In this document: positions 33,902 to 43,340 of the stretch, piece after piece
Layout: every line of letters begins with the position of its first letter
How positions within the stretch are numbered: position 1 is the first letter of the stretch
Source: Flavobacterium cheongpyeongense
GTDB lineage: Bacteria; Bacteroidota; Bacteroidia; Flavobacteriales; Flavobacteriaceae
NCBI RefSeq assembly: GCF_003202435.1
Contig: NZ_QJHK01000029.1
Location: 1-47,767 of the forward strand
DNA length: 47,767 bases
Direction: 5' to 3'
Translations under genes and position numbers: made by a program
The notes under the pieces: generated by a model
Databases searched by the model: none
What the model was told of the DNA's origin: nothing
What the model saw: the letters and a program-made list of their open reading frames with translations, nothing else

Positions 33902-34753
33902 TTATTGTTTAGTAGTCATTGGCATATTATTTCGGGACCATTCGCTCCATGAACCTATATAAAGTTTTGGAATTGGGATTCCGGCATAATCCATTGCCAG
34001 TAAGGTATGGCAGGCTGTAACACCGGAGCCACAGTGAATGATTACATTTTCGGGTTTTGTATTGCCTAAAATTTTAGTGTATTTTTCTGCTAATTTTTCA
34101 GGAGAATGATAGAAGCCGTTTTCGTCCAGATTCTCACTAAACGGTACATTAACAGCTCCCGGAATATGACCTGCAATTAAGTCAAGAGGTTCAGTAAGGC
34201 CATCAAAACGATTTTTGTCTCTTACGTCAATGACAATGTTTTCAGGATTATTTCGGGCTTTATCAACAGTTTCTATATCTGCTAAAGGCAATTGCCATTC
34301 AGGAAAAGGATATTTTTCAGCTGTATCAAAACTTTTTGTTTTGGAATCTACAGGGAAACCAAATTTTATTGCCGTCTGTATTCCACCATTTAAAACCTGA
34401 ACTTTTTCATGCCCGGCAGCTCGCAGCATCCACCAAAATCGGGCAGCAGCATTTGATCCGTTTTTATCGTCATAAATTACAACATGGCTTTTAGGTGTGA
34501 TGCCAAGTTTTGAAAGTACTTCTGAAAATTTCTCTAATGAAGGCAGAGGATGTCTTCCTCCGTTTGCAGGGTTACAGTCAGCTGTGGCTAAATCACGATT
34601 GAGGTCAACAAAACGAGCATCTTTTAAGTGTTCGTTTTTATAATTTTCTTCGGCATTGACTCCGGCCCTGGCATCAACTAAAATAATTTCAGATGATTCT
34701 TTTAGCTGAAGTAATGTCTCGGGATTGAGTATTGGAGACCAATTTTGTGGCAT
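33902..34753 (-). CDS. sseA: Sulfurtransferase with two rhodanese domains
   Basis: 283 residues. Domain 1 (about 8-125) is inactive; domain 2 (about 150-280) has the cysteine loop IIHCGSGVTACHTLLAM (about residue 240). The CGSGVT loop is that of 3-mercaptopyruvate sulfurtransferases rather than thiosulfate-specific rhodaneses. It transfers sulfur from mercaptopyruvate to an acceptor. In operon with DUF1398 and an alpha/beta hydrolase; the gap to the next gene is 19-21 bases on both sides. Confidence 0.92.
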   Translation of the reverse strand: MPQNWSPILNPETLLQLKESSEIILVDARAGVNAEENYKNEHLKDARFVDLNRDLATADCNPANGGRHPLPSLEKFSEVLSKLGITPKSHVVIYDDKNGSNAAARFWWMLRAAGHEKVQVLNGGIQTAIKFGFPVDSKTKSFDTAEKYPFPEWQLPLADIETVDKARNNPENIVIDVRDKNRFDGLTEPLDLIAGHIPGAVNVPFSENLDENGFYHSPEKLAEKYTKILGNTKPENVIIHCGSGVTACHTLLAMDYAGIPIPKLYIGSWSEWSRNNMPMTTKQ

Positions 34754-34772
34754 ATAAATTTGTTCTAAATGA

Positions 34773-35162
34773 TTAACCAGGAATTTTTTCGATCAAAATT
34801 TCAGCACCTGATTTATCAAAATAAGTACAGGTCATTTCGATAATATCAACACGCCATTTTGCGATTCCGCATTGTCCGGAGTGATTACAGAAAGTGATAT
34901 AATCTGTCTGACCATCCTGATGTGCCACCAGAAATTCTATAAAACGTTCTTTGTTTGCTGTATTTTCAATTTTTATTTCAGGATATTTTTCGTCTGAAAT
35001 CACAGAGTAATTGTTTACACCATAATATTCAACATGACCGTCATTTACAAAGGTATCGTATCCCTTTACGCCCAAAATAATTAAATCCTGTATATAATTT
35101 GGAAAATCAGCACCGCTCTTTACTTTGGCATGCGCTTTTTTTATTTGTTCGATTGTAAACAT
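34773..35162 (-). CDS. DUF1398 family protein
   Basis: 129 residues. MFTIEQIKKAHAKVKSGADFP with later VEYYGVNNYSV and DYITFCNHSGQCGIAKWRVD matches the DUF1398 family, sometimes labelled phage-envelope-like. Cytosolic, with no known activity. Between the hydrolase (22 bases upstream) and sulfurtransferase genes. Confidence 0.85.
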   Translation of the reverse strand: MFTIEQIKKAHAKVKSGADFPNYIQDLIILGVKGYDTFVNDGHVEYYGVNNYSVISDEKYPEIKIENTANKERFIEFLVAHQDGQTDYITFCNHSGQCGIAKWRVDIIEMTCTYFDKSGAEILIEKIPG

Positions 35163-35184
35163 AAAATTTGATTTAAGGTTAACT

Positions 35185-36177
35185 TTATTGGTTCAAAAAT
35201 ACGATTAATGGTTTTATAAATTCATCAAAAGATTCGATATGTGGCAAATGTCCGGTATTTGGAATTTCTACCAATTTTGAATTCGGAATCGCTTTTTTGG
35301 TTTTTTTTCCCAATTTGGCATAATTTCCCATTGTTTTTCTGACTTCTTCAGGAACAAGTTGTTTTCCCAAAGCTGTTTTATCTCGGGTTCCGATGATTAA
35401 AAGTGTCGGGCTTTTGATGTTTTTGAATTCATATAAAACCGGCTGAGTAAAAATCATGTCGTACATCAGTGCCGAATTCCATGCCACAATAGTGTAGTTG
35501 GGTGCAGTTGTCCAACCGGCACTCAGTTCAGCCCATTTTTGGAAATTAGCATTCCATTTTCCGTCGTAATAATTCGTCATTTGATATTTTTTGATGGCTT
35601 CGTAGTTTTGTTTTAGTTCACTTTCGTACCAGGAACCTAAAGACTGGTACGGAACGACTAATTTCCAGTCTTCTAAACCAATCGGGTTTTCCAAAACCAA
35701 TTTTTCTGCAGTTTCAGGATACATCAATGTAAATCTTGTGGCCAGCATTCCACCCATAGAATGTCCCAGGATGGTAGTTTTTTGAATGCCTAAATGATCC
35801 AGTAGTTTTTTTGTATTTTCGGCAAATTGCTGAAAGGTGTACTGAAAATTATCTGGTTTTGAGGATTTTCCAAAACCAATCTGATCGGGTACAATAACCC
35901 TGAAACCTTCTTTTGTGAGTGCTTTGATGGTGGTTTCCCAATAAGCCCCGTTAAAATTTTTACCATGAAATAAGACAATGTTTTTGTTATTATAATTCTC
36001 AGGTTTGATATCCATATACGCCATTTTTAAAAGCTGACGCTGATTGCTCACTTCGAAAAACGTTACAGGAAAAGGATATTCGTAATGGGTTAAATTGATA
36101 TCCAGGGATTTTATCTTTTCCTGCTGGGACAAGCAAAGAAAAGGAATCAGAATTATGATTAGTTTAATTTTTTTCAT
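35185..36177 (-). CDS. Secreted alpha/beta hydrolase
   Basis: 330 residues from the ATG at 36177 (MKKIKLIIILIPFLCLSQQ), which gives a clean signal peptide; an ATG 24 bases upstream would spoil it. The nucleophile elbow is ILGHSMGGMLATRF (Ser at about residue 137). HGKNFNGAYWET is the oxyanion strand, DQIGFGKSSKP the usual loop, and the catalytic His lies in IPNTGHLPHIES near the end. Substrate unknown; likely periplasmic esterase or related. First gene of the four-gene operon. Confidence 0.88.
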   Translation of the reverse strand: MKKIKLIIILIPFLCLSQQEKIKSLDINLTHYEYPFPVTFFEVSNQRQLLKMAYMDIKPENYNNKNIVLFHGKNFNGAYWETTIKALTKEGFRVIVPDQIGFGKSSKPDNFQYTFQQFAENTKKLLDHLGIQKTTILGHSMGGMLATRFTLMYPETAEKLVLENPIGLEDWKLVVPYQSLGSWYESELKQNYEAIKKYQMTNYYDGKWNANFQKWAELSAGWTTAPNYTIVAWNSALMYDMIFTQPVLYEFKNIKSPTLLIIGTRDKTALGKQLVPEEVRKTMGNYAKLGKKTKKAIPNSKLVEIPNTGHLPHIESFDEFIKPLIVFLNQ

Positions 36178-36266
36178 TTTCAGAGTAGTACTGATTTGCA
36201 ATACTTATAAAAGTAGAACTTACCGTTTTAAAACCAAAAGATAAAATCTTAAAGTTATCAGAAAAT

Positions 36267-36274
36267 TAATTTTG
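36267..36274 (+). promoter_or_regulatory. -7 promoter element of the large PL1 gene
   Basis: TAATTTTG matches TAnnTTTG, 139 bases upstream of the ATG. The leader includes a small direct repeat (ACAGGACAGA, twice, at about 36338-36357). Confidence 0.45.
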
Positions 36275-36412
36275 CAAGTTTTTTTTAAAAGAAAACAAAG
36301 GTAATCAGTGAGGAGTTAAGAATCACACAAGATCGAACAGGACAGAACAGGACAGAGTCTCAGGAGCTTCTAACTAAATTAGGTACAACTATTTAACCAA
36401 TTTAACCAAATT

Positions 36413-39400
36413 ATGAGAAAAATTACCTTAACATTTAAGTATGCACTTAAATTTTTTATGGTCTGCGGATTAATTACCATTGTCAGTGATTTGAAAGCCC
36501 AGACTCTGGCATTTCCGGAAGCGACAGGCTTTGGAAGATTTACTACTGGGGCAAGAGGATCTGCCAACCCGCAGATTTATTTAGTAACCAATTTAAATGA
36601 CAGCGGACCGGGTTCTTTTCGTGATGCTGTTAGTCAGGAAGGAAGATTTGTCATCTTTAAAGTAGGCGGAATCATTAATGTGGCATCTTCAATTGCAATT
36701 GCAAAAAACACCACTATTGCAGGACAAACGGCAACCGGAGAAGGGATTGTATTATTAGGTGCTAAGGTTTCTTTTACAGGGGCAAATAATACAATTGCCC
36801 GTTATTTCCGTATACGTTTTGGTGCGACTACTCAAAATCAGGATGCTTCCGGAATTTCAAATGGTGCAAATATTATTCTGGACCATATGGATTTTACCTG
36901 GGGGACAGACGAAGTGTTTTCTGTTAACTGGGATGGGAAGGGGGTGAGTCCTGATAATATAACAATACAAAATTCTATTATTGGTCAGGGATTACACCGT
37001 CACAATCACTCAGCAGGTGGTTTAATGCAACCATCAGAAGGAGGTAAAATAAGTTTGATTGGAAATTTGTACATTAGTAACAAAACCCGTAATAACAAAA
37101 TCAAAGGGATCAATGAATTTGTCAATAATGTTGTTTACAACTGGGGAAATTACGGAAATACGTATGGACATACGGAATCAGGTGAAGCTTATATTATGGG
37201 TGGGGATTCTGCAGGAAGATCGGATGTAAATATTATCAATAATTATTTTATTGGAGGTCCAAATACAGGAACTTCTGCTAGTACCCCTTTCAACAGAGGA
37301 AATGAGAATTTCTTTTTGTACGGTCCAGGAAATTACTTTGATAATAATAGAAATGGAGTTTTAGATGGTAATTTAGTTCCGCAGGATTTAACAGGTTTTC
37401 CTGTTGGGACAGATCCAGCAAATATTTTGCAATCACCATACGATTATCCAATGAAAAACACCACTTTATCTGCTGTAGATGCCTATAATAAAATTGTGGC
37501 AAGTGTAGGTGCTTCATATCCAAGACGTGATCAGGTTGAAAATTTAATGATTTCAGATTTAATGTCTAATGGAACGAAAGCTACTTATGTATATGTTCAA
37601 AGTGATTTAACAACAAAATTTGGTTTTATTAATGGGGGAGCAGGACATGTTTACGGTGCGCCGGCACCTTTGGATACAGATAATGACGGTATGCCTGATG
37701 TCTGGGAAGATGCAAACGGATTAGATAAAAATACTGCTGACGCTTTATTGGTAAGCACAACAAATGCACCGTATCTGAATATCGAAGTATACATTAACGG
37801 ATTAACGAATACAACGCCTTCAGATTTTGTTGTTCCGCCATCAAATGTCAATTTTACTAATGTGGCTTCAACAGAAGTTCCGCCATCAAGTTCTTTGACC
37901 ATTAACTGGATTGATGCTGCAACTAATGAAGATAATTATGTGGTTGAACGTTCAGAAAATGGTACAGATTTTATTGTAATCGCGACACTTGGAGCAAATG
38001 TTACAAGTTATAATGATACAGGATTGCTGCCCAATACGCAATATTATTATCGTGTTAAAGCAAAAAACAGCACAGAATCATCCGTATATGAAAGAGCATC
38101 AGTGACTACACCGCCAATTCCGTCAGCTCCTGTTAAGGCATCTGCACCTAATCCGGGTACAGGACTTACCAGCATTCAGTTGACAAATGGAAATTTAGTT
38201 TTAAAATGGAGCGGCAGTACAAACACGACAACATATACTGTTTATTTTGGAACAGATCCTTTAAATTTGACTAAACTGGCAGATATAGCTTATGTTGCTT
38301 CTCCAACATACCAGCTTACAGGTTTAAGTACAGCAGTTACTTATTATTGGCGAATAGATGCTTCAAATGCTAAAGGAACAACAACCGGAGATCTATGGAA
38401 TTTTCGCGCCCTGACACCCGAGCTTGTAGGGCATTGGCCGTTTAAGGAAACAGCCGGAGAGGGTCAGCAAATCGAAGATATTTCAGGTTATGCAAATAAC
38501 GGACAATTGGATGCGGCTTTCGATAATAGTAGCGTCAGAGTAATCGGAAAAGAGAATAAGGCTATAGATTTCGGAACATTATTGCCAAACAAACTTATGG
38601 TGAGCATTCCAAACCAGGATCAGATTTTCTTTGATAAAAATTCTTTTACTATTTCATTCTGGATGAAAGCTGATGCGAGTTTAATACCAGCCGGTTCAAC
38701 ATTGAGTTCCTATATATTATGCAAAGGGTCGATGACAAAAAATGCGACAACAGGGGCAACAGGCAGAAGGTTCAATGTAGAAATAAAAAGTAATCAGTTG
38801 CGCTTTGCCATAGATGATGATAAAACAAAAACAGAACTTACATCATCATTAGCAGCAACCAGCTATTTCACCGGAAATTGGGTCAATGTGATTATTATGA
38901 GAGATGTTACGGCATCTAAGTTGAGAATATATACGAATGGTGTTTTTACCAATGAAAAAGCTGATGCAACAGGAACAGCTGTGGGTATTGGAGAGCCAAC
39001 AGATTTAGTGATTGGAAATATCGGGGCACTTGAATTGTATGCGAATACCACTCCGGCTCCTTACAAAGGTTTGTTTGACGAACTTAAAATATTTAATTAT
39101 GCATTAAGCGCAACAGAGATAACGCAATTGTATAATGCAGCATTATTAAGTAATGATAAGTTTGTCCAGAATACAATTAGCGGGACTATATATCCTAACC
39201 CAGCAAAAGAACAGATTTTTATCAGTATTCCAAATTATAAGGAATCGTACATTACCGCTACTTTAAGCGATGTAACAGGTACAATTTTTATAAAAGAAAA
39301 AATTTCATCAGACGGAAATGGTATTTTTAAATTAGATCTTGCAAATAAAAGAGTATCCGGACTTTATATATTAAATGTGTCGGGAGAAAATTTAAACAGC

Positions 39401-39424
39401 AATTACAAAATTATGGCAGAATAA
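36413..39424 (+). CDS. Pectate lyase-like (PL1) protein with FnIII, LamG and type IX sorting domains
   Basis: 1003 residues. Signal peptide to about residue 30 (SDLKAQ). Residues about 30-400 form a PL1-type beta-helix (AFPEATGFGRFTTGARGS; ANIILDHMDFTWGTDE, resembling the vWiDH motif; GLMQPSEGG). A calcium-binding DTDNDGMPDVWED lies at about 421. Two FnIII domains follow (about 470-555 and 565-660), then a LamG/concanavalin-like domain (about 668-895, starting LVGHWPFKETAGEG), and a type IX C-terminal domain (about 925-1003, YPNPAKEQIFISI). It is likely exported by T9SS and acts on pectin at the surface; the exact bond specificity is unknown. Confidence 0.88.
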   Translation: MRKITLTFKYALKFFMVCGLITIVSDLKAQTLAFPEATGFGRFTTGARGSANPQIYLVTNLNDSGPGSFRDAVSQEGRFVIFKVGGIINVASSIAIAKNTTIAGQTATGEGIVLLGAKVSFTGANNTIARYFRIRFGATTQNQDASGISNGANIILDHMDFTWGTDEVFSVNWDGKGVSPDNITIQNSIIGQGLHRHNHSAGGLMQPSEGGKISLIGNLYISNKTRNNKIKGINEFVNNVVYNWGNYGNTYGHTESGEAYIMGGDSAGRSDVNIINNYFIGGPNTGTSASTPFNRGNENFFLYGPGNYFDNNRNGVLDGNLVPQDLTGFPVGTDPANILQSPYDYPMKNTTLSAVDAYNKIVASVGASYPRRDQVENLMISDLMSNGTKATYVYVQSDLTTKFGFINGGAGHVYGAPAPLDTDNDGMPDVWEDANGLDKNTADALLVSTTNAPYLNIEVYINGLTNTTPSDFVVPPSNVNFTNVASTEVPPSSSLTINWIDAATNEDNYVVERSENGTDFIVIATLGANVTSYNDTGLLPNTQYYYRVKAKNSTESSVYERASVTTPPIPSAPVKASAPNPGTGLTSIQLTNGNLVLKWSGSTNTTTYTVYFGTDPLNLTKLADIAYVASPTYQLTGLSTAVTYYWRIDASNAKGTTTGDLWNFRALTPELVGHWPFKETAGEGQQIEDISGYANNGQLDAAFDNSSVRVIGKENKAIDFGTLLPNKLMVSIPNQDQIFFDKNSFTISFWMKADASLIPAGSTLSSYILCKGSMTKNATTGATGRRFNVEIKSNQLRFAIDDDKTKTELTSSLAATSYFTGNWVNVIIMRDVTASKLRIYTNGVFTNEKADATGTAVGIGEPTDLVIGNIGALELYANTTPAPYKGLFDELKIFNYALSATEITQLYNAALLSNDKFVQNTISGTIYPNPAKEQIFISIPNYKESYITATLSDVTGTIFIKEKISSDGNGIFKLDLANKRVSGLYILNVSGENLNSNYKIMAE

Positions 39425-39444
39425 AAATAGCCTGTTCATCATAA

Positions 39445-39478
39445 AAAAAACCGTTGCATTGATTTGTAACGGTTTTTT
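39445..39478. terminator. Bidirectional terminator
   Basis: AAAAAACCGTT (39445-39455) pairs with AACGGTTTTTT (39468-39478) between the convergent PL1-like and thioesterase genes. Confidence 0.9.
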
Positions 39479-39500
39479 GCTTTTGATAGGAATTGACTTT

Positions 39501-39938
39501 TTAAAGACCTACAAAATCATCGCTTTTAGGAAAAATGCTTAAAGCTTCAACAGCAATTTCTGGTGTTGGCGAAGCTAATTTTCTAAATTTTGTATCCATC
39601 CAGGCACCGTCAACGGTAATAGTGGCACAAAGTGTATCATCTTCTCTTCGGAATTCGTGAATGATAGACCAGCGAGAAGCATCAGCTTTCATTTTGGATG
39701 TTTTGGTATGAATGAATATTTTGTCCGAGAGCTTTAATTCTTTTCTGAAAACACATTCTTCCCTAAATAAAACCGGACCAAAATTTTGTTCCTGCATTAC
39801 TCTTAAAGTCAGACCTAATTCGTTTAGGATTTCAATACGGTGTTGTGCGCCAAAATCGTAATAAGCACTGTGACGAACATGAAAATTTGGGTCAAGATCT
39901 GACCAGCGAAAAGATATTTCTTTAACAAATGAAGCCAT
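39501..39938 (-). CDS. Acyl-CoA thioesterase, hot-dog fold
   Basis: 145 residues. SFRWSDLDPNFHVRHSAYYDFG carries the conserved Asp near the N-terminus (about residue 16) of 4-hydroxybenzoyl-CoA thioesterase-like enzymes. The rest (FREECVFRKELKLSDKI; ATITVDGAWMDTKFRKL) completes a single hot-dog domain. Substrate unknown. Last chromosomal-type gene before the cassette array. Confidence 0.82.
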   Translation of the reverse strand: MASFVKEISFRWSDLDPNFHVRHSAYYDFGAQHRIEILNELGLTLRVMQEQNFGPVLFREECVFRKELKLSDKIFIHTKTSKMKADASRWSIIHEFRREDDTLCATITVDGAWMDTKFRKLASPTPEIAVEALSIFPKSDDFVGL

Positions 39939-40337
39939 TATTGTAATTGTAATTTTAATGAGGAACCGAAATTACGAATAAAAACCGAATAGTTCTTTCT
40001 GAAAAGCCAAAGTACACAATATAGCATTAATAAATATTTCCGGATAAAAGTAAAGATTTTGTTGTATTTTTAGATTCGGATATTCCTGATTTAAGAACAT
40101 TAGTTTTTTAGGTCTCTTACTGAAAGAATCTGGTTCTTATATTTTTCTGTAAAGTCATGGATGATAAGCTTTTAATTTCCTCCGATTTGAAATCCTGGTG
40201 CAGTAGCCAAAGTTCAGATCCCTTTGAAAACTGATTTTACGGGCAATGGTATTTATACTTAAAGTGTTGCAAAACACTAAAACGACAGTTAAAACTTTTC
40301 AAAAAAAGAGGTACAACAGTTTCTTGAAATTCTTATA
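39939..40337. other. Non-coding region beside the cassette array
   Basis: About 400 bases with no coding ORF. AGTGTT-GCAA-AACACT (40263-40278) is a small hairpin. It may contain the chromosomal junction of the array. Confidence 0.35.
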
Positions 40338-40455
40338 GCCCAGTATCGAAAAAACACAAGGAACAAATGTAGAGCGGTTCCCTTCAACACAGATTAGTCT
40401 GTTCGCTATCTCGGGTGTTTGTGTTGGGCACACAATGAAATATTAGCTGTTAGCG
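40338..40455 (-). other. attC-like spacer S7, after the PhzF cassette
   Basis: Outer bases GCCCA (40338-40342) and TGGGC (40424-40429 region, in GTTTGTGTTGGGC) with AACACAA/TTGTGTT can pair. An inner palindrome ACAGA-TTAG-TCTGT lies at 40389-40402. The gene-side end is GTTAGCG (40449-40455). CTGTTCGCTA is shared with the ends of the large repeats. Weaker fold than S1-S3. Confidence 0.4.
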
Positions 40456-40461
40456 ATAATT

Positions 40462-41250
40462 TTATTCTATCCATAAATTTCCTTTGGAATACGTTCTGGC
40501 TTGTCCACTAATTATTACACGATTCTCTTTATTTATACAATTTAATTTCCCAATACGTTCTGAAATCTGTAATGCTGTAAGCTCATTTTTATGTAGGCGA
40601 TTTGCCCAAAACGGGATTAATGAGCAATGTGCAGAACCTGTCACCGGATCTTCTAAAATAGATGCTTGTGGAGTAAAAAAACGAGAAACAAAATCGCAAT
40701 TTATTCCTTTTGCAGTAACGATCACTCCTCCTGGATCAAGGTTTATTTCGTCAAAGAATTGACGGTTAATAGATAGGTTTTTTATATCTTCCTCTGAATC
40801 ATACAGTAATACATAATCTCTAGATTTTAAAACTTCTTTTGGTTGTATGTTTAATGACTTTGAAATGTTTTCAGGTAAACTGCTTTCAACCGGCATTCTC
40901 GATGGAAAATCCAAATAATAGAAATCGTTTTGTGCAATAACCGTTAAATCGCCACTTAAGGTTTCAAAAATTAGTTTATCATTTTTGTAATTCAGAATTG
41001 TTTTTAAACAATGCGCCGTTGCAAGAGTTGCGTGTCCACACAAATCCATTTCAATTTCGGGTGTAAACCAACGTAAATGTATTTTTTCTCCTTTATCTAC
41101 AAAAAAAGCAGTTTCAGCAACAGCATTTTCTTTTGTGATTTTTTGAAGAATATCGTTTGGTAACCAATTATCGAGTGGTACCACACAAGCTGGATTTCCA
41201 CCAAAAATTTTATCCGTAAAAGCATCAATTTGATATAATTCTAGTTTCAT
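40462..41250 (-). CDS. PhzF-family isomerase
   Basis: 262 residues. MKLELYQIDAFTDKIFGGNPACVVPL is the canonical PhzF start, and NAVAETAFFV carries the catalytic Glu (about residue 46). LCGHATLATAHCL and FFTPQASILEDPVTGSAHCSL are the other family motifs; the fold is diaminopimelate-epimerase-like. Substrate unknown, and no phenazine genes are near. The last module of the array; the module's ends share TAATTTTATT in inverted orientation (40457-40466, 41265-41274). Confidence 0.92.
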   Translation of the reverse strand: MKLELYQIDAFTDKIFGGNPACVVPLDNWLPNDILQKITKENAVAETAFFVDKGEKIHLRWFTPEIEMDLCGHATLATAHCLKTILNYKNDKLIFETLSGDLTVIAQNDFYYLDFPSRMPVESSLPENISKSLNIQPKEVLKSRDYVLLYDSEEDIKNLSINRQFFDEINLDPGGVIVTAKGINCDFVSRFFTPQASILEDPVTGSAHCSLIPFWANRLHKNELTALQISERIGKLNCINKENRVIISGQARTYSKGNLWIE

Positions 41251-41280
41251 ATTTAGTATTTCCTAATAAAATTACCTTCT

Positions 41281-41640
41281 CTCAAAACCTCCGTTTTTTT
41301 GTTGTTTTTAGGGTAAATATAGTTGATTTAAACTACAAAAAACAACTTACGGTGAAAAGTAAATTTGGTGCACAGCCCAAAAATGAGTGGTAAAAGGCTT
41401 TAAAAGGAGTTGTATAAACACGAAAAAACAAAGCCAGCGCATACTTGCCAGCATACGCTCGGTGGTGAACGGAGTTTTTCCGAATTTCTCCACAAAAAAA
41501 AGAGGAATCCACATCCTCTGGAAATCCTCCTGATTGTTTTACGATAACCCCATATGACGAAATTTCAGAGGTTCCGTTCAAAATGGGTTTCATTACTTCG
41601 TCAGTTCGCTAGGGTCGGATGTTGGCTCTTAGAGCCTAAC
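41281..41640. repeat. Large repeat element, copy 1
   Basis: About 360 bases, highly similar to 43341-43693 in the same orientation. Shared landmarks: GGTGCACAGCCCAAAAATGA, GGCTTTAAAAGGAGTTGTAT, AGGAATCCACATCCTCTGG, GTCAGTTCGCTAGGGTCGGA and a closing palindrome GGCTC-TTA-GAGCC (41624-41636). On the minus strand it carries an ORF beginning MKPILNGT with KQSGGFPEDVDSSFF, which is shifted out of frame here by one extra T in a T run. Confidence 0.85.
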
Positions 41641-41661
41641 TCTGGTTGTTGGCAGTAATAT
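41624..41661 (-). other. Cassette boundary S6
   Basis: Holds the palindrome GGCTC-TTA-GAGCC, CTAAC, and the module end GTTGGCAGTAATAT (41648-41661), whose inverted copy is at 42377-42390 at the other end of the same module (12 of 14 bases). Confidence 0.5.
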
Positions 41662-41665
41662 TTTT

Positions 41666-42355
41666 CTACTTTTCAAAATTCCAATTAAATATTGGAAATT
41701 TTCTTTTTTCGTTTATATTCCAAATTCCTATTTGTAATCCTTTGGTTTGTTTACTTTTATTCAGTATTCCAATTTGAATACCATACATTTCTTTTGAGTA
41801 ATTATTACCTCCAATTTGTATACCATTCATTATAATTGCAGAATTTGCTAGTGAAATTTGTACCCCATTACTATATAATGTTTCGTTCAATAATAACGAA
41901 ATCTGAATTCCATTAGATTTGTCCATGGCATTCCACATTCCTGCTAATGCAATTCCATTATTTAGTTCTCCAAATTGGGCAATTGCGGCAATTGTTATTC
42001 CATTGTAGTTTATTTTACCAACTGTTCCAGTTGATATATTTAATCCGTTTATTATTTCGTCAAATTCATAGTCATTTCTGTTAAATTTACCACTAACGTT
42101 ATCAATTCTTGAAATTGGGCTTCCGTTTCCAAGTGGTGCTAGAAATCCAATACCAGGAATTTCTAATCTAATTCCATTTGTTTTAACAAATCTGTTTTTA
42201 TCATTTAAATTTGGAAAAGCACCAAACGAAATTCCATTTACAGTTGTGTTTTCTGCATGAAATGTCCAAAATAAATATTTCGTTTTTAAATTATATTCTT
42301 GACTAAAAACATTTATAGAAAAAAATGTTAGAAATGATATGATTATTATTTTCAT
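41666..42355 (-). CDS. Secreted repeat protein, LA_2272-like surface repeats
   Basis: 229 residues. Signal peptide to about residue 18 (FFSINVFSQ). From about residue 60 a unit of roughly 20-23 residues recurs, each with an NGI core: VNGISFG, TNGIRLE, INGLNIS, YNGITIA, NNGIALA, SNGIQIS, SNGVQIS, MNGIQIG, MYGIQIG, TKGLQIG. This matches LA_2272-type surface-repeat proteins and predicts a regular beta-structure. Function unknown. Sits alone in a cassette module whose ends are inverted copies of each other. Confidence 0.75.
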   Translation of the reverse strand: MKIIIISFLTFFSINVFSQEYNLKTKYLFWTFHAENTTVNGISFGAFPNLNDKNRFVKTNGIRLEIPGIGFLAPLGNGSPISRIDNVSGKFNRNDYEFDEIINGLNISTGTVGKINYNGITIAAIAQFGELNNGIALAGMWNAMDKSNGIQISLLLNETLYSNGVQISLANSAIIMNGIQIGGNNYSKEMYGIQIGILNKSKQTKGLQIGIWNINEKRKFPIFNWNFEK

Positions 42356-42470
42356 TTATAAGTTTTTTTTCGATTGATATTACGGCCACCGTCAGTTTGT
42401 CTCAAAATCTCCGTTTTTTGTTATTTTAGAGTAAAAATAATTAATTCTCCCAGGAGGTTTTCAGATAGTT

Positions 42471-42615
42471 TGACGGTTTGGGACTAAATTAAGCCCATTC
42501 TTCAGATTTGCCCCGGGGTCTAGCGAACAGACGAAGCAAATCATCCCCAATAAAACCCATCTTTCCACTAAGTCAATTGGCCAAATCAATTGTAGCAAGT
42601 ATGTTAGCCGTTCGG
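42471..42615 (-). other. attC-like spacer S5
   Basis: Left arm near CGGTTTGGGACTAA (42474-42487), right arm near TTGGCCAAATCAATTG (42578-42593); the ends are homologous to spacer S3 (shared CTAAATTAAGC, GATTTGCC and AAATC..TTGTAGC blocks). It contains an extra ~40 bases with GTCTAGCGAACAGACGAAG. The gene-side end GTTAGCCGTTCGG supplies the stop codon of the upstream cassette gene. Bases 42401-42440 resemble the left edge of the large repeats. Confidence 0.55.
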
Positions 42616-43299
42616 TTTTTTATTTATTTCAAATTTATAGTTTCTTTTCGCCCACATTTTACAAGGTTCAATCCATTCTTTTAGTGGTTTATAAAGAAAT
42701 CCGTGTTTCAGATTTGTATTTAGTTCTATTTCTTCAAATGCATTTATTTTTAGTTTTGAAGTTTTCATTCTCTCAATTGCGGAAACTCCATAGACATCTG
42801 ATTTTTCATAAATTGTTAAAATGTTTCCACAAAAAATTATTTCGGGATAATTCTCCACATCGGTTTTTTGATAACAGCCAATAAAAACGAAATTTATATC
42901 TGGATTTGCAATAAAAGTAGAAACATATTGAGCGATATAGCCACCTTTTGAGGTTCCAATTACTGTAATATGATTTGGTTTAATTCCTTGTTTTAGTAAA
43001 CTATCAATTTGAGAAACAATTTTTTCTGCATACTCCTCTACATCTGTATTTGCTTTTCTTTTTTCACTTAAAACAATAAAGCCATCTTTCTCAAATGATT
43101 TAATTATATTTCTATATTCAACTTTTCCATATTCTGGATGTTTCGTTTCTAAATTGTTTTCTTCAGCAAATTTATTATGAAAGAAAAAAATATAGTTCTG
43201 TTCATCAAGTTTTGTCTCAGCTTCTTTTTTTGTTTGTCCCCAACAAGTCAGATATAAACTTAATAATATGAATAGTAAAGTATAGTTTGATTTTCTCAT
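42604..43299 (-). CDS. Secreted alpha/beta hydrolase-like protein
   Basis: 231 residues. Signal peptide to about residue 21 (LYLTCWGQ). ITVIGTSKGGYIAQYV (about residue 113) has the GxSxGG nucleophile elbow of alpha/beta hydrolases; YIFFFHNKFAEEN is the preceding strand, and NLKHGFLYKP may carry the catalytic His. Substrate unknown. The last codons (AAC GGC TAA) are part of the cassette end site, so the site provides the stop. It is a single-gene module. Confidence 0.75.
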   Translation of the reverse strand: MRKSNYTLLFILLSLYLTCWGQTKKEAETKLDEQNYIFFFHNKFAEENNLETKHPEYGKVEYRNIIKSFEKDGFIVLSEKRKANTDVEEYAEKIVSQIDSLLKQGIKPNHITVIGTSKGGYIAQYVSTFIANPDINFVFIGCYQKTDVENYPEIIFCGNILTIYEKSDVYGVSAIERMKTSKLKINAFEEIELNTNLKHGFLYKPLKEWIEPCKMWAKRNYKFEINKKPNG

Positions 43300-43340
43300 G
43301 TTTAATAATCTGTGTTTTTTGTTTCAACTGACTGCTGTTT

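Noticed and set aside
41333..41593. 86-residue ORF with MKPILNGT start in repeat copy 1 as a gene
   Set aside because: It is frameshifted relative to copy 2 and lies entirely in a repeated spacer; kept as part of the repeat.
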